Position numbers and translations under genes: made by a program | The notes under the pieces: generated by a model | Seen by the model: the letters and a program-made list of their open reading frames with translations, nothing else | What the model was told of the DNA's origin: nothing | Database searches by the model: none | Shown here: in pieces, positions 36,846 through 48,189 of the stretch | Numbering within the stretch: the first letter of the stretch is position 1 | Layout of the letters: each line of letters opens with the position of its first letter | Source: Siphonodentalium dalli | Lineage: Eukaryota; Mollusca; Scaphopoda; Gadilida; Siphonodentaliidae | Assembly (NCBI GenBank): GCA_032622095.1 | Contig: CP136062.1 | Coordinates: 6,324,001 to 6,388,000 of the forward strand | Length of the DNA: 64,000 nt | Direction of reading: 5' to 3'

Positions 36846-39800
36846 TCATGGAAATCTTTTTGTTCTCATAATATATGTCTGTACTGCATTAAATATTTGT
36901 TTGTTTTCGCGAAGACTAAGCTCTCTTGACCCCCGCATTAGTGTATTCTCAGATAAGGCAACATTTGGTAGGGAGTCATATAGTTCTCTTCTTGGCTCTT
37001 GATAAAATGTACATTCAAAGAGATAGTGGTAAGTTGTCTCAAATTCCCCACATAGACAGAAGGGGGAAATTTGTACATGGTTATCTGTCAGGTCACCACT
37101 TAGGTGGCTGCAGTTCAATCTTAACCGGGTATGGAGGATATGAGATTTACGACATTTACTATGATAAAAATAGGCAGGTGGACGTATATTGGCACTGTTC
37201 AGTTCCTTTTTGAAGTCTTCGATTGTACTGCTGCTCTTTGTAGTTTCTGACAGTTTGTAATTGCAGATGGTAAGAAAGAATCCATATAATAGTCATAATT
37301 AATATTCGAGGGTAGTCTTATATGTTCAAATCTTAAGTTATATCTGGAATTATTTGCCTGAATTGGTCGTATATAATTTCTTAAAATTGATGGAGCAGTT
37401 CCTCGTATCATTTAAAAAAATTGGCATAGCTTGTGTTTTCTACGGCGTGAAGAGAGGAGTTCCCAGCCAGTCTCTGACAAAAGGCACGCGTTACTCGTAC
37501 TGATGGTTGCACCTGTTACTATTCGGGCCATTTCATACTGAACCTTTTCAATGTCATCACTAAGATAATCAGGGCAGTTATCCCAAACAGGGGAGGCATA
37601 TTCCAGTATTGGTCGGATAAATGTATAATGTATTTTTTCAAGCGTTACTCTGCTTAGCTTGTATCTGTGTTTACGTACTCGATTTACTCGACTCCATGCT
37701 TTGTCAAGCATAGATCTGATGTGGATACCCCAAGAGCCCATGTTGTCGAAAGTAAGTCCCAGATGTTTATGGCTGTCAACCTCAACAATTGTCGCGGTTC
37801 CCATATTCAAATGTGGATGATATACTGGTGTTTCTTTCCTGGAGATTAAGAGAGATTCCGTTTTCAGGGGATTGAATTTTACAAGCCATTCTGATGCCCA
37901 ACACATGAGAGTTTCGAGGTCATCGTTGATTAGTTTTGCGGCCATGGTGGGGTCTTCGATAGTAAGAAATAGAGAAGTGTCATCAGCAAATAGACGAATG
38001 TTGCACCGTATATTTTCGGTTATATCATTAATATAAATTAAAAACAGAAGTGGGCCTAATACCGAGCCTTGCGGCACACCTGCTGTTACATCTTGTAGTT
38101 CCGAACGTGTGCCGTCTATGACAACCTGTTGTTGTCTACATTCTAGATACGATTTCATCAAGTTATACAAGTTTCCTCTTATACCAATTTTTGTCAGTTT
38201 GTTCAAGAGGCCACGGTGCCAGACTTTATCGAATGCTTTACTTATGTCACAGCATATACACCGGACCTCTTTTCCGTCGTCTAATGATCGACATATATTG
38301 TCATATATTTCGGTAAGTTGAAAAACTGTTGAATCGTTGCGCATGAAACCAGCTTGATAAAATGATAGGAGTTTGTTTTCATCAAGAAATTCCCATAGAT
38401 ATTTATAAATACATTTTTCATAGACCTTTGAGACGCAACTTAGTAGAGAAATTGGTCGGTAATTTGATATAAGACCGGGATCACCACTCTTAAATATAGG
38501 TGTAACATGTGAACGCTTCCACTGGTGTGGGTAGTAATTGTTTTCGGTAAATGTTCTAAAATAGAATTCAAGAGGTTCACAGAGCGAGGAGGCACAACTT
38601 TTCAAAACTCTCGGACTTATTCCGTCGGGCCCACTTGACTTAGATATTTTAAGACTGTTTAACGCTTTGTAAATGTCAGGGGCTGTGATTTTTATATCGC
38701 TTAATGTGGATATGGAGTTATCCGGTTCAAGGACTGGTAGGCGTGTCCCGATGTCATCAACTGATGAAATTTTACAAAAATACGAATTGAAAGCATTTGC
38801 TTTTTCAGTTGGTGAGATCAGGAAGTCGCCGTTGGTGTTCAAGGGGGGTATTGATCTATCACTGGTAGCAAATACTATTTTTTGGAGGGTTTTCCACCAG
38901 GAAGACTGGTCGTGTGATGGGCTATTCAATGTGTTCTCATTCTTGGTGTCATAATCACGTTTGCTTTTTCTAATAGCCGATGTAGTTTCATTACGTTTAG
39001 ATCTGAAGTTTGCCCATGTTTGTGGTGTGTTTTTCCTTTTAGCTATCTTATGTAATCGATTTCGTTGCCTCATCAGTTTCCGTACATTATACGTAAGCCA
39101 TTGGGGACTACCTTTCCGGATAATAACTATCTTATTGGGGATATTGTCACTGCATACCTTTTGAATTTTTGCAGTCAAGTTATCTGCATGAGCTGAAAGT
39201 TCAAATGGTATATTATCATCATAGTTCCAGCTCAAGAAGTCTTCGTTCATGGTATCGAAGTCAGCCAGATTATAATTCCAGATACGTCTAGTGAGAGTTG
39301 TAGCCGATTTATTTTTCAAAAGTTTTATCTGAGCAACGACCGGACAGTGATACCTAATTTTGTTGTCGAATATGTTGCCAAGAACACAAGGGGAATCAAC
39401 AAGGTCAGGGTTGCTAGTCATGAGCAAGTCGAGAATGGATGAGGAATTTTCAGTAAAATGCGTTTTATCAGTGACCAGTTGGGTCAGACCTCGTTCGCTA
39501 CATATGCCGTTTATTTTACCATTAGTTTTCATTGAAATCTCCACCTATTATGACATCCAGGTCGCTATCGCGCGCAAGAGAAATGTTATCATTAATTTTT
39601 GTCCACAGGCTTGCGGGGGAGTTGGGAGGGCGATAAAAACATCCTACAAGACAACGTTTTGTGTTAATTGTAACCTCTATCCAGATATTTTCTACTTCGT
39701 CACTGTCAAGTTCATCGCATATTTTGAATGGTATAGTGTCACGAACGTAAATACACACACCCCCTCCTGTTCTGCCATCTATCCTGTCTTTGCGGGCAGG

Positions 39801-40226
39801 ATCATGGTAGCCAGGAAGATGGATTTCTGAATCCGGGATAGAATGATCGAGCCATGATTCGGTTAATAGACATATGTCGTATTCCCCACTTGATGTTTCT
39901 GCTGCAAGTATATCTACTTTATTTCTGATACTCTGTGTATTCAGTACAAGTACCGAGTGATTGTGTTGTTCGGTTGAGGGGCCTGGGTTAGTCTCCACGT
40001 CTCCTGCCAGGATCAAAAGAGCCTTTGCTAAAGATACCGCTAATACTGTTAGAAATGTCACGCATGTGAAGAGGAATACAGTTGTGTGTGCCATCGCAAA
40101 TTTAGTGTTCAACTTCGTCTTTTTATCATCGGAATTTGGAGAATTAGATAGTTTCTGGCCTGCCAAGATATGTTTGAGAGCGCAGAATTGTTCCATCGGG
40201 AAGAAAATGAAAACCAACAGTGTCAA
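36846..40226 (-). pseudogene. LINE-2 ORF2: 2A-like leader, endonuclease, reverse transcriptase
   Basis: The first segment (40,226-39,522) has a hydrophobic stretch at residues 48-75, a 2A-like DVETNPGP at 76-83, then the APE endonuclease (LNTQSIRNK, TESW, CFYRPP, GGDFN). A one-base-type frameshift just after GGDFNEN leads to 39,544-37,412, which holds the endonuclease end (SSILDLLMTS) and the RT: TPIFKSGDPGLISNYRPIS, motif A CCDISKAFDKVW (D433), motif B GVPQGSVLGPLL (489-500), motif C FADDTSL (D521, D522). A TAA follows LCQFF at 37,412. The frame resumes MIRGTAPSILRNY, then shifts near 37,240. The tail has a zinc knuckle CLCGEFETTYHYLFEC (about 37,010-37,060). All catalytic residues of the RT are present, so only two frameshifts and one stop silence it; some could be assembly errors. 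Confidence 0.92.
39978..40001 (-). other. 2A-like translational recoding motif DVETNPGP
   Basis: These codons encode DVETNPGP, matching the 2A consensus D-(V/I)-E-x-N-P-G-P, at which ribosomes skip the glycine-proline bond. It lies 29 residues after an internal methionine (MAHTTVFLF) and directly after a hydrophobic segment (VLAVSLAKALLILAG), so the leader would be released as a signal-like peptide and the endonuclease-RT would start at proline. 2A-like peptides near the endonuclease start are known in some APE-type retrotransposons of marine invertebrates. Activity here is inferred. Confidence 0.85.
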
Positions 40227-43200
40227 TGTTCAGGCAGTTATAAGATCCAGTCCACGTAAGCGTAACATGATATAAAACAAGCATGTTTTTGATTGTTTCA
40301 CACAGAGACGCCCCCTCCCTGACAGCCTGACAGCAAGATTGTGAAATGCACCGATTCTTGCCCTGTGTAACATTATGTCACTCATTATCAAAAGCCATAT
40401 CAAAATCCTGAGAGCAGTTCTGTTTTGGGCATCCTCGGTGCACAGTAACAAACATATTAATAGAGCATACTCTGGTAATACATGTAAATGTATACATATC
40501 AGTGGTGTGTTTTAAATTTGTTTTCAACCCAGTCTGTTTGCCAGGTAGGTGTGAGTAGGTAGGAGAAAGAGAACAGAGTAGAACAGAAGGGCAGTTGAGT
40601 ATAGTGAATGAGAGTATGAGATAGCAATAGTGAGTGGCAATAGAATGTATACCAATCGTGGTTGTGCAGGCCGGTGGGTTTTTTGAGTCAACCAAACAGG
40701 GGTTCATCTTAAGTTTGATAATCTTAGGGTGTGTTTTGAGCTCGGAGCTCTTCATCACGAAAATGTATATGCAGCCGAAATGACTATAGGAGTTATGTTT
40801 CTAAAGTGAGGGATAGAGATATTCATGTCGTGAACGGTTTTAAGGGGAGCGTGGATCGACGAGGTAAGTCAGGAGTAGATGGGTGTGTGGAATTATAGAA
40901 TGCAATAGGATTGCCTGCATACTTGAGAGAGCCTATCACATACATATGCTACAAATTATTTACAAAACTCAGCAAGGGATACAATTATAAATATAAGCAT
41001 TATAATAATATAATTATTATATAATACATAATTAACTATTTTTAACTACGGTGCCTGGGCAGTTTGAATCATTCATGCTAGTGACCAGAGTCTTAGCGCT
41101 GCAATTATGTGGACACACAGTTAGATTTAAGTGCGATCGATTCATAAGACTAACAGGAAGACAGACCACTACACTTACATATAATTACATAAACACACAC
41201 AGACATATATATGCACATACGCATGCACAAAGACATACGTACATACATATACGTGTGTGTTCCCAGATAACTAAATGTAGTTTTTGATACGCACGATTAT
41301 GTTTTCACAAGAGGTGAGCAGCGTGATTTGAAATATCTGAGAAACGGCGTTTCGAAAATTATAGATGCTACCCATTGGAGAAGACGATTCTGAATTTGTG
41401 GTGACATGCCAGTCCTTCATATCAATGCATGTGCACATGCAATTTGATGATGAACACACATTATATGCCTCTATATACCGGTACACGATCCGTGTGTGCT
41501 CCCTTTTGTTATCAGAGATCAGGGCGACCATACCGGTCGGTTATAAGGCAATCCTTAATACCGCGATATGTGTGTTGCCGCCCCAACCTGCCAATGTGTA
41601 CGGTTTGTGGATAAACACAAGCGCGATTATATACCGGTACATGAGTAATGTGTGATCGCTTCAATTGGTGAATGGGTGCGGATTTAAGGTATATTCCGTG
41701 TGTTTACCATTGTACACAAGGTATATACATGATTATCTAGATGGACATTTAAGAAAAGTGGAGCATGCGCATGCATGTATAAATATCGGAGTCTATGTAA
41801 ACCAACACGCGGGTATGTTTGCTATGAAACGGTCAGAAAGGGTTGAGATATCTCAAATGGAATTAAATAGTTCATAGCCAGTACGGAACGGACAGACGGA
41901 CGGACGGTGTGATGGTATAAGTATGTGCCATACATATCATGTTATGGGGGTATAAATACTGTCGATGAATAATATATGTATACAATGGCTACCATGCATA
42001 ACGATATGACCAGGATAAACAAAACGAATGCACACTCAAATAATAAGACAATATATGCATAGATGCTGGTTGAGTATATATACCTGTATAAAAGTGCGCG
42101 CATATATACGCCCTTCAGTGAATGCCAAATGTTATCGCATATGGGCATGTATTCGTGTCACATAACCTCGGTCTACCAACGCCGTTGTTGGTTTAACATA
42201 ATTACCCAGTCGGACTGACCGCTTGACATGGAAATGATTGTCTCGTGTGAGTTTGACCTGAAAAAGTCGTGATTATACGTCCAATCTACTGGTTGCGTGC
42301 TGGTCGGTTTCATTTCATAATGGTGATGGCAAATTGTGCTTCGTGGTATGAGAATTGTTGTATGTATGCTGAACAAACTGATGTAGTAGACTTTGTGCAT
42401 ACATACTAGTGGATTGAGCACATTCATGTGTGTAATTATGAACGTGATTAATCATTATGCAGTCGTCTCATGTGCATGTACAAGTCAGCTAACATCCGTG
42501 ATACACTCGTTTGTCTGGGTATTTGTGCAAAATTGGATTATTCCATAAGATTTCACCATACAGAGGTCATATTGTAGATTGTCTGGACATTTGTGCAAGA
42601 TTGGATTACTTCATGAGACCATGGATGTCCGTGTGTGTGATATTGTTCATATATGGAGAGTTGACAAGCCTGTTTTCCATAAATGCGTCAAGTCGGAAAA
42701 CTGGACATATTATTAAAAAGAGATGTCCGTTTATCGAATTTAGAGGAAGTAATATGAAGTACACAAAGATTATTTCATGAGATTTCGGCATATATACACA
42801 AGATTCGGTGATAGGTGAGTTTATATGTGCGAATTTCGTGTTTGCTTATGTCCCGCCATGTATAGGATTATATACACATATTAATATATAATTATAATAC
42901 TTAATAGATTGTTTTAAGTCTGGGGGTGTGTCAGATGTTCCAGTTACGGATGGATGTACACTTAAAAGAATAACCGAGCAATAGCTTAGTATGGAAAATA
43001 TTTGAAAATGCTTGCATTCGGCGTATATATAGTTGGGTTTGCTTGGCGGATCTATTGGCTAAAGTAGAAAACATTGAGAGCCGGTGCATTGTACACCTAT
43101 TAAACCATCGCTCATAATAAATGCTGATTATATTCTGTATTTTGAAAAGCAGATTTGCGGTGAGTCCATTCAAAACGGACACCTGACCCCTTCCCCATTG

Positions 43201-43274
43201 ACGTTGTCACTATGTACATTCAGATCGTAAGTTGCATTGATCTGACAGTCCTGTATACTATATGAATACATCAT
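40227..43274. other. 3.0 kb spacer between LINE-2 ORF1 and ORF2, no gene seen
   Basis: Related elements usually have a much shorter gap. The spacer is AT-rich with short CA, TATG and 'acatacgtacatac' tracts (41,190-41,260). A 'ggacagacggacggacgg' tract with 'tatgggggtataaa' at 41,890-41,955 resembles the terminus at 4,420-4,510, and there is a doubled 'tttgtgcaa.attggatta' at 42,525 and 42,592. At least one nested insertion is likely, but I cannot define its ends. Confidence 0.5.
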
Positions 43275-44374
43275 CTAGCCACGTAGTTTATTGTCAAGTT
43301 CGTCCATTGCATGTGGCGTGGTTATTCTGATCGGCTTCTCATTTTCTTTAAGTCTGATGAGAATGGCTCCATCAATAGTCCACGTTTCATGGATCAGCTC
43401 GTCTTTACGGAGCTGCCGTGCCCTTTTGTAGATTGCGGCGCGGGTTCTAGTGAGATCCTCATTTATGAAAACCCTTTGGTTGAGGTAGGGTAACTTCAGA
43501 TTTTTACTATCAGTGCGTCTCCCATATAGTTCTCGCCTGATTTTATAGGAGGGAAGCCTGAAGATTATTTGGCGTGGTTGGTTGGGTTTTGGAGCATTGT
43601 TTATCCCTACAGTTTTTGGTTCAGTTGAATCAGAATTGGGTTTTCCTTGTTTCGGGCCAACCCTGTGACTTCGGTAAACATCATAATTACCGAGCGGTAT
43701 ACCTAACTCGTTTGCAACGTCAAGGACAATGTTATCAGTGTTTTCGCCTGATTTTTCTGGAACACCTGATATTCTAAGATTCGTTCTGCGGCCATATTGT
43801 TGTAGGTCGTCGAGTTCGACCTTCACTCCGCGAATGTCGTATTGACGCGCTTCCCTCTCCGCTTTCAGTTCAAGTTTGAGTTCGGATAATTCATGCCTAA
43901 TGTCAGCTATGTCGCTTTCATACTTGTCTCTGGGCACGAAGGCATCTTTAGTTATTTTTGCGACTTCTGACCGCGCCATTTTTGTGATAACGCGCTCAAG
44001 CATGCCTTCCATCATTAAACTAAAGGAACTCTGGACACGATCACTCCCGAGAGCCTTTATTAGGCTTGATTCAAAGTATATGTCTGGCGCATAATTGTCA
44101 TTTTCCATTTCTGATGAGTTTGAATGGTTTAGGCTTTCGTCAACCAGGGAGTCCTGATAGACAGGTCTGGGCTTTTTGTTGTCATTAGATTCGGAGGGTG
44201 AGAACGGAGATTGTCGGTTCCGCTTTAAGTCGGCTGGCTTTTGTCGAATATCAGGAATGAATGTTATTGGTTACTCGCGCCCACTGAGTCAGGTTGTTCT
44301 GCTTCGTTCGGTGTGGAGCTGTCTAAGGGGGCGATAGTTGCTTCGTCGAGTCCCTGTAATTGCAACTCACTCAT
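43275..44374 (-). pseudogene. LINE-2 ORF1: coiled-coil / RRM-type RNA-binding protein (one frameshift)
   Basis: The frame opens MSELQLQGLDEATIAPLDSS at 44,374 and shifts near 44,265. It continues through a basic, serine-rich stretch (KRNRQSPFSPSESNDNKK) into the long segment from 44,108. That segment has a heptad-rich helix (HELSELKLELKAEREAR, about residues 71-87 of the 277-residue part), then DDLQQYGRRTNLRISGVPE, the typical start of the RRM-like domain of L1-type ORF1 proteins, and a C-terminal domain (RAAIYKRARQLRKDEL). Such proteins trimerise and coat element RNA as a chaperone. There is no CCHC knuckle. The start at 44,374 is chosen because it is the first methionine and the frames join without other stops. 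Confidence 0.82.
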
Positions 44375-44780
44375 ATTGAGTAGAGTACAGATTTACGAAC
44401 AATTGTCAATAAAGCGATTTGTATGCACGCGCTAAATGCGTAATCGGTTAAATAGTTTTGCGAGGAATGTCAACAGTCGAGATCCACGTATTGTAATATA
44501 TAGTCGAAATTAGAATGGTCTCACCGGATTGTCTTTGTTTGGGTGTTGTCTCTATGGAAATCAAAATGGCCGTTCTTCTTGAAACAAAGAAAACACAAAG
44601 TCGAGAATACAGCATCAAGAAATCAGTTGTACACTTAGATGACACATTGAGAGCGATTTATATTGACACACGAATCCAACTGCACATATAATTATCCCTC
44701 GTAAGGCCTTTTAAATTGGTATTTTATCAATTTTCCCCATCGGTCGACTCCGCGTAAAAATATTTATCTTCCCGTCATCG

Positions 44781-44788
44781 TGACGTCA
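44781..44788. promoter_or_regulatory. CRE-like palindrome TGACGTCA at the LINE-2 5' end
   Basis: TGACGTCA lies within the first 13 bases of the minus-strand element, in GGAAGTGACGTCAC, which also offers an ETS-type GGAAGT. Autonomous LINEs carry internal promoters at their 5' ends, and CREB/ATF plus ETS sites are common in TATA-less promoters. Use as a promoter is inferred. Confidence 0.4.
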
Positions 44789-44793
44789 CTTCC

Positions 44794-46094
44794 GTTTGTT
44801 TACATTTTCGTTCTGCAATTTCGCTTCCGTCCCATCGACGAAAAAAGTTGTTTTCATCTTGATTATGGTCAATAAAATGCTACAGTGATGTCGAAAAGAT
44901 GTTAATCTAACATTTTATGCAAAAATATCACCGTGGGACAGGGAAATATGAATGTATGGGGTGATTTGGTGTTTACATTTTCGTTCTGCGTTTGACCGTA
45001 ATCGCCTATTTCCGTCGTGTCTATTTTTAGCCGATAATATGAGCTTTGTGTTGGCGAATGAGACTATTAAATTGTTGCTCCATGTACGCAATGTTAATGC
45101 CGACTATATATAACCATTTTGATGCCGCTACACGCTGTATTATTGATAAACAGTCGGTTTTCTAATACCGTCCCAATACCGTCCCGCGCCGTGTCAAATA
45201 CCGTCCCATACCGTCCCAATACCGTCCCATACCGTCCCGTCCCATCGTCCCATTCTGCGTTTTAGTCACTCCCTGTATCTCTTTCATTTGTGTGAAAAAA
45301 TGTGGGCGTTCCTCCGTGTTGTGTAAACAGGTCCTTTTTATTATAGAACTTTATTAAGTTTACTTTATTAAGTACTATGTTACGTACACAGCTACAAAAT
45401 TAATTTATGAACACAGTTTTGTCAAAGGTGTCATTACCTGCGACCAGAAATTATTTAGACAGTACGAAAGCGATCGAATTCTCGCATTGTTGACTTTTCG
45501 AATGATAGAACACTGACACACGGCGATGGTAAAATGGTTTTCACGGTGATAATCCTGATGAGAAAGTATGGAATAATACAATAAGTCTGCCGTACACAAC
45601 ACTGACTACAGTACAGTACCGTTTATTAAATATAATTAATATAAGTTATAACAGTTTGTAACTTTGTTTTCAGTTTTGAAATGAAACTTGTCAGAGTAAA
45701 CTAAAACTGGTATTATTATTAACCATTCTGCAATACCAAATGGCCTCACCTTCACACTACTAGTATGGCTGAAGGGGTCACTCTCACCAAAAAAGTGCTG
45801 TTCAAAGGGTACACAGGGTTTGAAAATGTGCTGAAGGGTACACAGGGTTTGTGATCGATCGGCACGAACACCACTACTTAAATTGTGTTTATGAAAGTCT
45901 GGCGCCCATTAGCAGTTTGTTTTCAGTACATTTTAATATTCATTGGAACGTAAACAATTATTCTCTAACAGAAATCATGGCAGATACGAAAACTGAATGT
46001 CCTTTAGAACGACATTTCAAACCATGTGTACCCTTCAGCACATTTTGAAAATCCTGTGTACCCTTCAGCACTTTTTTTGGTGAGAGTGCCCTTT
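44794..46094. repeat. Right copy of the 1.3 kb duplicated target segment
   Basis: It is almost identical to 33,140-36,196 once the 1.8 kb substitution is set aside. It carries about 480 bp of the foldback right terminus (to 45,273), TGTATCTC (45,274-45,281), the LINE-1 endonuclease piece, flank, and the MITE up to its last bases. The few differences include G/A in the 'cgtacac.gctac' word and 'aataatgg' against 'aatcatgg'. It is contiguous with true right flank, so this copy shows the pre-insertion structure. Confidence 0.88.
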
Positions 46095-46098
46095 CAAC
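45768..46098. mobile_element. Intact 331 bp Mutator-like MITE
   Basis: The 9 bp duplication ACTAGTATG is found at 45,759-45,767 and 46,099-46,107. Inverted ends are 'gctgaaggggtcactctcac' and 'gtgagagtgccctttcaac'. Inside, 'gggtacacagggttt' modules face 'ctgtgtacccttcagcac', extending the foldback. A 9 bp duplication and G-initial ends fit Mutator-type elements (inference). It encodes no transposase. Confidence 0.8.
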
Positions 46099-46107
46099 AC
46101 TAGTATG

Positions 46108-48189
46108 TTTATACACTTCATCTTCAAGTTAATCATGATACCAAGGAAATACCGTACGTAGCGGGAATTGTCTTGGATCCAGTTATTATTTTTTTAAACT
46201 TTCATCCTAATAGTTGTAATATTATAATAGTCTCTCTGACACTCTTGAGTCATGTATGAACATTATTATTTTTCGCTCAGTTTTAAATTTACGCAGCTAC
46301 AGATACAGTTCTTAATCGATGTTGAATATATATTTGAGAACCGCCATGCACAACATACATGTAAATGTACTGTGCACATGCACCAGTACCGGTACATATA
46401 AAAAGGCCAAAAAAAATTCCACGTTTTGACTGACAAAAATCCATGTTTAGGACCTCAAGCCTAATTTTGTTTTCCTCGACAGCGATAATTTTTTTGCCGA
46501 ACTTTACCGTTACACACTTTTGCCTCTTCCTGTTTAAATACAAAACAAAATTTCTAACACAAGTCCAAGTGAAAACACTATACATTAAACCGAAACAACT
46601 ATCATGCAAGCCTTCCATCATGATCAGTTAACCATGCATTTTTTCGCTTTCCCCATGTACATGTAGGCCTATCCATGTGTAAGCTGAGATATAAAAATGG
46701 ATTAAAGGGATGGTAAAGTTTGGTCAAGATGGCCACCGCGGATTGCACCCTACCTCCAGATGATCAATAATTACTCACCGGCCATAGAATGGATAAACTT
46801 CATATTTTTCACACATAATAATCAATAATAAACAAAGATCTTGTCATTAGTAGAGAAATTTTAGCTGTTAGAATTTACTCGCGGTAGAGTGACAAAAAAT
46901 CATGTTCCCAAACGGCGTTTCTCCAGTTCCAATGGTTAACTTTTTGTACAAACTGAACAGTCAAAATGGTCCTATAAGAATCTGGCTAGAGACAAGGAGA
47001 CATCATTTTGAGGAAAAACAAGAACTTTCCCAAATACCCTGCCTGTGAAAATAGTACTGTCATCCTGAATAATGGCAAAATGTCCTCCATTTGCATTGTT
47101 TACATTCTTAGGAACTATTTTTCTTGGTATGGGAGACCATAATATCCTAACATTATTTTGCGATAGCCGATACACAAGCCATGGGGGCGGGGCGGCCATG
47201 GTTATGGTTATGGTTATGGTTTATTGGAAATTCCGCCGTTTATTTAACAGCGCACCCCCATATATATGGGGTAAAATACATGTAAAAGACTGTCTAATAA
47301 AAACAAAGCAATGACAGTTCACATGTAGTTCCTAACAGGTTTTTTTGGAACACAGCTGGTACAACAGCGCAGAAGGTGAGGCCGAAAGTTCCGAAACAAT
47401 TTGAGTTGAGTCCAGGATGTTATTGGAGAGCCTGGAACTGCCCTGAATGTCAAGTCCATCCACCGATCCCTCCAGAGAACATATCACATCGCCCGAACTC
47501 TGTACACCAGTGCAAGCTCTTTCATGATGAAGTCAATGTATAGACGCATATTCAGATCAATCATGTGAACCGCGAAACTCTGTATACCCAGTTCGAAATA
47601 ACGCATATTCAGATCAACGATCCGCGAAACTCTGTTATACAGAAAAGTACATATAATATAAATAGGCCTATAAATATCACAACAACAAAATACTAGGGTC
47701 TCTGTATAAACGCATTTCAGACCGGAGCGCTGCGAAACTCTGTATCCGAAGCAAAGTATCACGCATATTCAGATCGGCAACATGACTGTGAAACTCTGTA
47801 TATATAAAATCCATTCTGATAGAGTTGGTGCATCGCATATCAATGACAAAAGGTCAAAGTTCACGGAAGAAACAGCAGACCAACGATGACACTGCAACGC
47901 ATAGTTCACACTCCTCAACTGCACCAGCAGGATAATAGCAACCACCCAGGTGGGTGTTTATACCTAAGGCGTGTGTGAATGATGACGTCATATAATTTTT
48001 CTATATATATTTCTATACGATGGAACGATTTTCAGGAAAGAGTGTATGCTATTTAGCGAAATTGACACGTGACTTCCGATTAGCAACTGTTTAAAATTGC
48101 GGAATCGGAAGTGGAACAACGAGATGAAATGCCGCGGCCCATGACGTCATTTACGTCATGTTGGCTTCGTAGGTGCAAAATTAACCCTT
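46108..48189. other. Intergenic; small tandem motifs only
   Basis: No gene seen. Four tandem ATGGTT hexamers lie at about 47,199-47,222. At 47,500-47,790 the pair 'acgcatattcagatc' and 'gcgaaactctgtat' recurs four times at irregular 55-110 bp spacing. ORFs up to 110 residues lack recognisable domains. Confidence 0.55.

Larger units (their letters stand above)
36197..44793 (-). mobile_element. LINE-2: 8.6 kb near-full-length non-LTR retrotransposon
   Basis: The order on the minus strand is: a 5' leader starting GGAAGTGACGTCAC, ORF1 (44,374-43,275), a 3.0 kb spacer, ORF2 (40,226-36,846) and a 3' region ending near AATAAA-like sequence with a doubled 'tgtattatg'. It is flanked by direct copies of one ~1.3 kb segment: left copy ending 36,196, right copy starting 44,794. 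The duplicated flanks differ at only a handful of sites, so insertion is recent. RT style (GVPQGSVLGPLL, FADDTSL) and a coiled-coil/RRM ORF1 place it in the CR1/L2/jockey group. Several disablements are present. Confidence 0.85.

Noticed and set aside
33140-46094. Alternative that the foldback element ends at 45,273, making it 34 kb
   Set aside because: The same terminus, octamer and LINE-1 flank already occur at 35,375-35,433, and the 45 kb copy is explained as the duplicated target of LINE-2.
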